Source: Anaeromyces robustus
Taxonomy: Eukaryota > Neocallimastigomycota > Neocallimastigomycetes > Neocallimastigales > Neocallimastigaceae
Direction of reading: 5' to 3'
Length of the DNA stretch: 17,500 nucleotides
NCBI GenBank assembly: GCA_002104895.1
Contig: MCFG01000279.1
Coordinates: forward strand, 65,001-82,500
Shown: one piece after another, positions 9,605 to 17,500 of the stretch
Layout: every line of letters starts with the position of its first letter
Position numbering within the stretch: the first letter of the stretch is position 1
Position numbers and translations under genes: made by a program
Notes under the pieces: model-generated
What the model was told of the DNA's origin: nothing
What the model saw: the letters and a program-made list of their open reading frames with translations, nothing else
The model's database searches: none

Positions 9605-10107
9605 TCTTAAAAAATGATTGGTTGATATTATAAATGTTTTTACAGTTTTTATTTAAATTATGGAAAAATTTATATAATATATTATTTAATTATTCCACAA
9701 TAGAATTTCTTTTTTTTTTTTTTTTTTTAATATTTATCATTAATTATTATTAGTATATAAAAATGGAATTAGAATTTGGAAATACAAAAAGGAATCTTAA
9801 AATATATATGAAAATTTTTTTAATATAAAATTTTAATATATATATATATAGGGTTTCTAACTAACCTTATATATATATATAAAAAAAAAACAACTAATAT
9901 TAAAAAATATTTATTATTAACAATTTGAATAAATAATAAAATTTAAATTCAACATTTTAATAAATTATCTTATTTTTATTTTTTTTTATATTTTTTTACA
10001 TATTTTTAAATTTTTAAATTAAATGCTTGTTTTTTTTAATTATTAAATAATTTTTTTTACAAATATATTAATATTCTCAAATATATAAATAATTATTTAT
10101 TTTATTT
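9605..10107. other. Intergenic region between ankyrin relic and receptor gene
   Basis: A/T low complexity including a long T run near 9710-9728. A hairpin-capable segment lies at about 9838-9880: alternating TA arms closed by GGGTT/AACC around TCTAACT. No gene is seen. The right end holds the 3' flank of the minus-strand receptor gene. Confidence 0.6.
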
Positions 10108-13100
10108 TTAAGAAACAAAAATCACTGAAGTTTTACGAATATTTACATTGCCAATATTGTATATCAATAATATTTTTGAACCTATAAAAATTAAGCATAT
10201 TATTAAAGGGACACAAATTAAGGATAATAACATAATTATATAACCAACTCCATTATCCGTAAAAACATTAAAGATAGTTGTATAACAAAATGTTAACTAA
10301 TTTATTAAAAATCAAAATAAAAAAAAAAGAAATTATTTAATTTTAATAACATTCTTATTACATTTAAAATATTATTTTAAAATATATATTTATATATACA
10401 TACCATCACACTTGTTATTAATGATGATATATAGACCTTATTAGACTAAAAAGTTATTTTTTATTTATAAAAAAAAAATTAAAAAATATAAGTAATATAT
10501 AAAAATGAATACAAAATCTTCTATATTGTACTTACTTCATTGAATTCGCTAGGAACTGTTTTTTTATATAATAGAAATATATAAAGAAAATTTTTACATA
10601 TTTTAATACATAATATAAGCAACATTTTTATTTTAAAAAAAAATGTTAAAAAATGAAAGAAAATTATATATAAATAAAGAAGCATCATACTTTTTCTTCC
10701 TTTATATGAAATTATAATTGAAGAGATTAATAAGATATAGTCAATAAGAAATATCGTTCTTAAAAGATTTTCATTTCCTAGTGAACACATGTCAAATTCA
10801 GCACTTCCAACATTTTCAATATTTATTTTTTGTTTATTGATACCTTTATTTGTAATTCCCCATATTAATAATAAAATAGTTTGGATAGATGGTACAATTA
10901 AATATATAGAAGTATAATTATTACGGTTGCTTACTGTTTTTGTTACTTTAGTATTAATAAATATATTTAAAATAATTTCTGATTTAATTGTATAGGAACT
11001 TATGAATACTGTAATCTTTTATTAAATAAAACATTTTTATAAAAGAAAAAAAAATTATTAAATTTAATTATAAATTGATATTATTACAAATTAATAAATA
11101 AATATTTATTCTTACTCCTATAATTATTGTAGCCATTCCAAATATACATTTATATTTTTTATATTCTCCTATCCATAAATTAACAGAAAAGTTGAACAAC
11201 ATACTTGATAATGTTAACAATATCAAAAACATCGTACCCGATATATGAATACATGGTTTTTTTCGATATCTAAATTTTTTGTTTAATATTTAAATATAAC
11301 ATATATATATATAATATAAATAAAAATTGTTAATAAATTAATGATAGATAATAAATATATTTATTTATTGTAATATTATATATATCATTAATTATTTATA
11401 TATTTACATTATAACAAAAATCAATAAAATAAATTCAATTGTAAAAGATGTTGCTGATAAACAAATTACAATTAATCCTTTAAAGTTTGTATAAGGGGTA
11501 TATACACATTGAAGTGTGTATTTATATTTTTTTTCATTATTTGGTTTACAATTTAAATAATTTATTGTCATTGACTGATTTTTAGGATTACATTCACTAA
11601 GTGAAAATTTAATATTTTTACTATTTTCACAATCTGGAATTAAAATATCATCAATTATATCACAACATTCATTTATAATATCTTTAAATGAACCTTCATC
11701 AGTATCATTATGTTTATAAAAAAGATGAGCAAATAAAAGTGATATTGGTGATTTTAATCCTAGTTCTGTTAATTCATAACTTTTAACATTATTTTTTAAT
11801 ATTTATTATATTATTATTAATATTAATATATATAATTTATAAAATATAGAATTATTTATATAATATATATATTATTATATATAAAATATAGATTATTTAT
11901 AAAAAATGAATATATAATATAATACAAGTTTTTAATAAATTATTACTAATAATTAGTAACAATTTTTTTTATTTATATATATCTATAAAATTCAAGTTAA
12001 TAATAAATATATAAAACTTACAAATTATTATAAGGAAACTAAAAAATTATATAATGAATAATAAAATGAAATATTTATTAATAATATATAGCAAAATAAT
12101 AATAATAATAAACATTATATTATATAAAATATGATTAAAAAAAAAGTGTTAATATATAAAAAATTCATTTATATTACTTGTGATGGCTTTGCAATTTTTA
12201 AGGTTTCATCAAATATTTCACAAATTTCTACTCCAGTTTGATCAATAATTATATTATTTGTTCCGGACATTTGTTTAGCAATTATTTTTTCTTTATTTTT
12301 TAATGGTATTTCAATTTTATCATCGCCATAATAAGTTATAGTGTTTTCATTATAATTTGCTTGATCATCACATTTAAATACTTTGTTCTGTAATAGATTA
12401 TTTAGATCTGAATTTAATATACTATTAATTTTAATTCCTCTTCCATCATCAATATTTATATGCTCAAAATAAGCAATATTCATTATATTATTATAAGGAA
12501 AATAATAAGGAATTTTTCCATCTACCCATATTAATGAGTTACAAAATTCTTTTTTTGATCTTTTTTGTAAGTCCTGACATCTAATAATTTATATCATGAT
12601 AAATTTATATTAGATTAGATTATATTATATTGTTATTAAAAGCATATATTATTTTATATTTATTTATAATATTGTTTCATTATTTATATATATATATATA
12701 TTTTAATATATACACAAAACCATGGACATTTTCAAATGGCTAACATTGTATATTAAAAAGGAATAAGAATTAATTTTTTTTCGTTAATTATACATTATAA
12801 AATATTTAATTAATTGATCATTGATTAATAATTAATCCCTTATTTTATATTATTATATTATGAAACCTACTGTTACAGAAACATTTAATTCAGAAAAATA
12901 TGGTAAATTTTCGTCTATTAAAATTTCAATAAATTCAAATAATTCGTCAATATATCTTGAATACCTTGTAATTACAATACCTTTTAATTAATATATATTA
13001 TAGAATTTTATTAATTTATATGTATTTATAAAAAATATATCATAATATAATAATATGTATATACAAACCTACACCTCCAAGATCTATTTTGTCAATATTA

Positions 13101-13462
13101 AAATATTATTAAGATGTATAAGTATAATTTTATATTTACGCTTTATTAATTATTATTATATTAATATCATTTTATATATTATTTATTTTATAATTACAAG
13201 TTGACTCTCCAGGAACATACTAATATGAAAAGATTTTATGAAAAAATAATAAGTAAAAATATATTAAATTATATAAAATTAATATTATTATTAATTTACT
13301 AAATAAAGTATATACTTATATACTTACAGAATATCTAACATCCTCATTAGGCTTTAATATTAGTATCAAGGTAAATAAACAAATTTATTAGTATATAATA
13401 AAAATAATAATAATTATTTTACTATTTTATTTAGTAATAGATTAATCAAAATATATATTTAC

Positions 13463-13496
<34 letters not shown>

Positions 13497-14036
13497 TTAT
13501 ATTTACAAAACTAAAAAGAACATCATAAAACAGTCCGTTAACACTATTATTATCTAAAGCTTTAATTTCATCATAAGTAAAATTTGGTTGTTCTTTAATT
13601 GATTTAGGGTATGGTTTATTTTTCCATTCTTCTATTTGTGTTTCATTTAACCAAGGTTCAATCTTTAGATAAAAAAATATAAAATTTGTTTTTTTTTACA
13701 TATTAACACAATATTGTTTATTAATTAATTTTTTTATGATTTTAATTTTACTACATATTTATTTAGTTATTTGTTCTTATATTTACATATCCATTTTGAA
13801 TTACTTCTTCTAATATGGATAGTTTTTGTATATAATTATCACTTTTTAATCCACATCTTTTAATATTTAAATCAACATCTTCAGTAAATACAGGAATTTG
13901 AAGTGATTGACATAAAGTTATGAAAAATTTTGTATCTTACAGATAAATATACAATATACAATAAATATAATAAATATTAAATAATAATAATAGTAATAAT
14001 AATATTAGTAATAATAATAATAGTAATAATAATAAT

Positions 14037-14094
<58 letters not shown>

Positions 14095-15517
14095 TATAAA
14101 AATATTAATATATATTAAATATATTAATAATAAAACCAGAATTAATAAAATATTTTATATTTACCTTCACCAAATTTATTATATAATCTTAATCCTGGTT
14201 TTCCAGTACATTCTTTTATAATTTTTGCATACTCAAATGCTTTTTCCCATGTCCACTATTTTTTTTTTATTTATGTATAGTTTATTTTAAACAAAATAAG
14301 TTAATATTTATATATTTTAAATTTTAATAAATAATTATATTTAATGGTAAATTAAAAATACAGTTTTTTTATAGTCAGGTCCCCTATATAGTAGAATATT
14401 TATTATTAATATTAAATAATAATAAATATTTAATATTAATTAATGAATAAATTTTAAAAGAAAAAAGTTTTTTTGTTAAGTTTTATTATAGATTACCAAT
14501 AATTACTTAGAGGCTTTTATATATATTATATATAATATATATAATATAATGGTATATAACAAATTATTATTTATGATTAATATAAAGTAATATTGATATT
14601 AATATCATTATATATAAAATTTTTATTATTATGTTATTATTAAATTACAGGTGGATAATGAAGATCATATCCTTTCTTTATACAATAATCAAAAGTAGTT
14701 ATATTAAATTTAAAAACTCTAAAATCTTCTTGTAATGGTATAGCTATCCATTGATTATCTGTCCGATCTATATCAATGATATACATTAATATAATAAAAA
14801 TAAATATTATCAGTAATTTTTCTATATAAAATAAAGAATATATATATATATAAAATAAAAAGAAAAGTTTCTATTTACAATCATAATATGAATATTTATT
14901 TATTAAACTTTCAAATGATTTTCCCGTATTTTGGTAAAATTTTCTTAAATAATTTTTAAATTCCATAGTTTCATTATTATTATGCCTTATAGTTAACTTT
15001 TTAGTATTATGTTAAACATAAAATTAATAAAAAGAAAAAAAGTATAAATAAATTATAATATTATATAATATATATATATATATATATATATTCTTTAATT
15101 TATTTAAACCTGCGATGTTTCAAGATTAATCAAATCAGGGCAAGGTTTATTTTCTGTACAAATGCTTTCATTTGCATTGTTAAACCTTTTTATTAAATAT
15201 TTATATAATTAATTTAATTAATTATTAATTACATCCTTTTAATTTATTTTTCTATTATTTACATACCATCCAACAGCATCTATTCTAAGACAAAATATTT
15301 TTCCTTTATTTTTTTGATATAAATACCAAATTGGAAATGCATTAATATATGGTGCTGATGCAGCAAATGAATTAACTGTTGCTATATTCCAGAATAATAC
15401 TATATTTTTTTCAATATTATCATTATCAATATCATCATCACTACATATAATTGAAACTTTTATACCTCCTCTATAATATTTATACATTTATATATTAAAT
15501 AATAAATAATAAATAAA

Positions 15518-15589
<72 letters not shown>

Positions 15590-15919
15590 ATATTAATATA
15601 AATATTAATAATAGATATATAATTATAATGATAAAAATGTATTAATATAATAACATTATAACTAGTTTAATATTTATATTTTTATTAAATATATTACTTA
15701 CATGATTTTCAGCATATCACGTTCATCAAATAGATTGGTATTATAATTGAAATTTAAATGATATCTCATTATATATTCGTCATTTTCATCATAAGTATCC
15801 ATTGAAAATTTTGTAGGTTTATTATATTTTTTAATTAAATTACATTTAGTAATTTCAAATTTAATAATTAATATATATAGACATATATATTTAAAAAGCA
15901 AACATTTTTTGTAATTCAT
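10108..15919 (-). CDS. Class C GPCR-like receptor with solute-binding-protein ectodomain, 21 exons
   Basis: Exons in gene order: 15919-15702, 15470-15267, 15185-15110, 14996-14879, 14767-14649, 14255-14165, 13935-13787, 13662-13507, 13351-13328, 13219-13198, 13083-13069, 12980-12871, 12739-12714, 12580-12178, 12038-12022, 11779-11408, 11269-11116, 11015-10691, 10555-10536, 10445-10404, 10296-10108. All splices are GT-AG and keep one frame, about 949 residues. Residues 1-25 look like a signal peptide. Residues 70-434 resemble bacterial extracellular solute-binding proteins (WIAIPLQEDFRVFKFN; PPWTWEKAFEYAKIIKEC; YLGGVGIVITRYS), so the ligand is probably a sugar or other small solute. Residues 443-577 are unassigned. 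A Cys-containing segment precedes seven helices at about 681-706, 715-739, 748-777, 794-813, 842-862, 877-898 and 904-925. C748 and C835 are placed like the class C TM3-loop 2 disulfide. A plasma-membrane nutrient sensor is inferred. The end of exon 12 is the least certain junction: a donor 6 bp earlier is also in frame. Confidence 0.86.
10556..10690 (-). other. In-frame, stop-free intron 18 of the receptor gene
   Basis: This 135-bp interval has GTATGA at its 5' end and AAAAAACAG at its 3' end. Removal joins SYKGRK to IPSEFNE, a smooth link between helix 5 and helix 6. If kept, it adds 45 residues without a stop, very rich in Phe, Leu and Ile, within intracellular loop 3. I call it an intron because the insert looks like the other A/T-rich introns and disrupts a short conserved-looking loop. 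Confidence 0.7.
13463..13495. repeat. (TTA)n microsatellite in receptor intron 8
   Basis: About eleven TTA units on the plus strand, wholly inside the intron between the exons at 13507-13662 and 13328-13351. Confidence 0.9.
13975..14095. repeat. (AAT)n microsatellite in receptor intron 6
   Basis: AAT units with scattered TAG variants, then a pure run of about eighteen units at about 14037-14092, wholly within the intron between the exons at 14165-14255 and 13787-13935. The variant part is itself duplicated once as a unit of roughly 30 bp. Confidence 0.9.
15510..15588. repeat. (AAAT)n, (AAT)n and (ATT)n compound repeat in receptor intron 1
   Basis: About six AAAT units pass into about eleven AAT units and then seven ATT units. 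The AAT/ATT junction at 15567/15568 is the centre of a palindrome. The whole tract lies in intron 1 of the receptor gene. Confidence 0.92.
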
Positions 15920-16431
15920 ATTTTATTTTTTCTTTTTTTTTAAAAACGACATTAAATATAAAAAGGTTTTTTTTTTTTTTAGAAAAAAAAATTACTATTC
16001 CGATAGAAACATAGATAAAAAATTGTTTGAAAGAAAAATTGAAATATGATTTAATAAAATGACAATTTTGACAAATTGATATATATTCCTTTAAAATCTA
16101 TTGAAATTATGAATTTTTTATATATTTATAATGTTAATACTATAAATATTTTATTTACCGAAAAGTATTAAATTATTTTTATGTTAAATAATTTATATAA
16201 AATAATATAAATTTAAATTTTTAAGAAATTAAATAACAAAAATATAATTTAAATTTTTTTTAAAATTTAATTATTATAAAGTTTAAATTTTTAAATAACC
16301 ATTATTAGATTATCAAAGTATATTATTGTTTGGAAACAATTATTTATTATATTGATAATTGTTATAATAAAGTTATTGAATATTTTTTATATTTTTATAT
16401 TTTTATATTAAAAAATAAAAATATTAAAAAT

Positions 16432-16565
16432 ATGACAGCACCAAATTTGCCTAATCATAATTTATTTTACAGGAATCTCAATTTTTAATATATAAATTGG
16501 ATAATAATCCGGATACAAAATGTATACTTTATATTTTTTGTATTTATTTTTTAAACAAACCTTGA
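16432..16565 (+). pseudogene. Short coding-like scrap with one frameshift, unidentified
   Basis: From the ATG at 16432 the plus strand reads MTAPNLPNHNLFYR and then stops after a few more codons. One frame over, from 16473, it reads ESQFLIYKLDNNPDTKC and continues to a TGA at 16563-16565. One missing base near 16472 would explain the break. Residue variety (Pro, Asp, Gln, Thr) is above that of the local background. The junction TTTTACAG|GAATC also looks like a splice acceptor, so a real exon is an alternative. Family not recognised. Confidence 0.25.
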
Positions 16566-16604
16566 AATCAATTATTTATTAATGAAAATAATATAATGTT
16601 TTAT

Positions 16605-16605
16605 A

Positions 16606-16655
<50 letters not shown>

Positions 16656-16656
16656 T
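16605..16656. repeat. (AAT)n/(ATT)n perfect palindrome
   Basis: About 26 bp of ATA-phase repeat meet about 26 bp of the complementary repeat at 16630/16631, giving a perfect cruciform-capable palindrome. It is the same architecture as the compound repeat in receptor intron 1. Confidence 0.9.
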
Positions 16657-17500
16657 TTAAAATAAAAAATTATTAATATATTTATTTTTTATTAAATATA
16701 TTAATAAAATTATTAATATGAAATAAATAAAATTTAAATATAAAAAAATAATAGTAAATTATTAAAGTAATAAATAAATAAATAAATAAATAAATATAAT
16801 AATTTATGAACTTAGTTTATCATATAACATTCAATAATTATATATTATCTTTTTTTTTTTTTCCTATTTTATTGTAAACTTTTTAATATTAAAAATTTAG
16901 TTTATATTAAATGATTTTACAAAATAGGAATAAATAATATTATAAAGGAATATTAAAATTAAATTAAATTTTTATAATAAATATAATTGTGAAAATGTAA
17001 CTTTAAAAAAAGTTTATTTTTAAAACAATAAAAAAAAAAATATTATTTGATATATTTAAAAAGATATTAAAATTTAAATATTTTTTTCTTTTTATTTTTT
17101 ACATTATTAAATATTAAAAATTGAAAAAGAAAGGGTTAAAAATAAATTAATAATTAATGTAGAATTACAAAAATAATAATAATAATAATAAATATAAAAA
17201 AATAAACCAATAAATATATAAATGAAATAAATATATGAATAAATATTAATTATCTTCTTTAATGAATACTATTTAAAAGAAAAAAGTATAATCTATTATC
17301 ATAATAATAATAATAATAATAAAGTATAGATATAATAAATTTCATTATTTAATAAAAAAATTCTAATATATGAATGAATTATTTTTAGATATAGATTATA
17401 TTTATTAATTGAATTTAATTTGTTAATTTAACAATAAATCAATTTTTTATAAATGAATTTTTTTTTTTATTTACGAAAAACTAATTGAGAATATAAAAAG

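Larger units (their letters stand above)
15920..17500. other. Upstream flank of the receptor gene, non-coding
   Basis: No intact gene is seen. Poly-T and poly-A runs lie within 60 bp of the receptor start codon (about 15938-15992) and may be promoter or leader. A TAAA run lies at about 16771-16795. The other items listed in this stretch are a coding-like scrap and a trinucleotide palindrome. Everything else is A/T low complexity up to the window end. Confidence 0.6.

Noticed and set aside
9763-9828. Small frame starting MELEFGNTKRNLKIY
   Set aside because: Only 21 codons, no neighbour or splice context, ending in A/T low complexity; not supportable as a gene.
10521-10790. A stand-alone 89-residue membrane protein
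   Set aside because: It spans the end of receptor exon 18, an in-frame intron and exon 19; its apparent start is an internal Met.
12169-12483. A stand-alone 104-residue protein
   Set aside because: The frame continues upstream to a splice acceptor at 12580 and ends beyond a GTAATA donor, so it is part of receptor exon 14.

Overview
The window looks like nuclear DNA of an anaerobic gut fungus (Neocallimastigomycota: Neocallimastix, Piromyces or Anaeromyces type). The reasons are an extremely A+T-rich background, third codon positions that are nearly all A or T, abundant TTTA/TAAA and AAT microsatellites, large ankyrin-repeat proteins of the 'GNENLVKYLIEHGADINKEN' style, and a receptor that joins a bacterial-type solute-binding domain to a class C seven-helix domain, a combination I associate with this phylum. 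The phylum assignment is inference; no database was searched.

Layout. 1-2614 (minus) is the 5' part of a long intronless ankyrin-repeat gene that runs off the left edge. 2615-5428 is mostly non-coding: a long (TTTA)n tract, a short tandem repeat, a coding-like relic and a tRNA-like B-box motif. 5429-5510 (plus) is an intact tRNA-Ser(GCT) with a pol III terminator. 5876-6288 holds a (TTTA)n tract facing a (TAAA)n tract. 6315-8141 (plus) is a second, complete, intronless ankyrin gene that shares an N-terminal non-ankyrin domain with the first and carries four 183-bp tandem units. 8142-9126 is non-coding with a MITE-like inverted repeat. 9127-9495 (minus) is a decayed ankyrin gene fragment, again next to a TTTA tract. 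10108-15919 (minus) is one gene that open-reading-frame scanning breaks into scraps. I reconstruct 21 exons and 20 introns giving about 949 residues: signal peptide, solute-binding-protein-like ectodomain, an unassigned linker, a Cys-containing segment and seven membrane helices. 15920-17500 is non-coding apart from one coding-like scrap.

The receptor is the most interesting object: a bacterial-type nutrient-binding domain coupled to a GPCR core, encoded in many small exons (six of 15-26 nt), with one intron that is in frame and stop-free and so could be retained as an extra hydrophobic segment. The ankyrin genes form a local expanding family: one partial, one complete, one dead, and each has a tetranucleotide tract upstream in the same relative orientation. 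No operon-like cooperation is expected; the tRNA and the protein genes are independent units.
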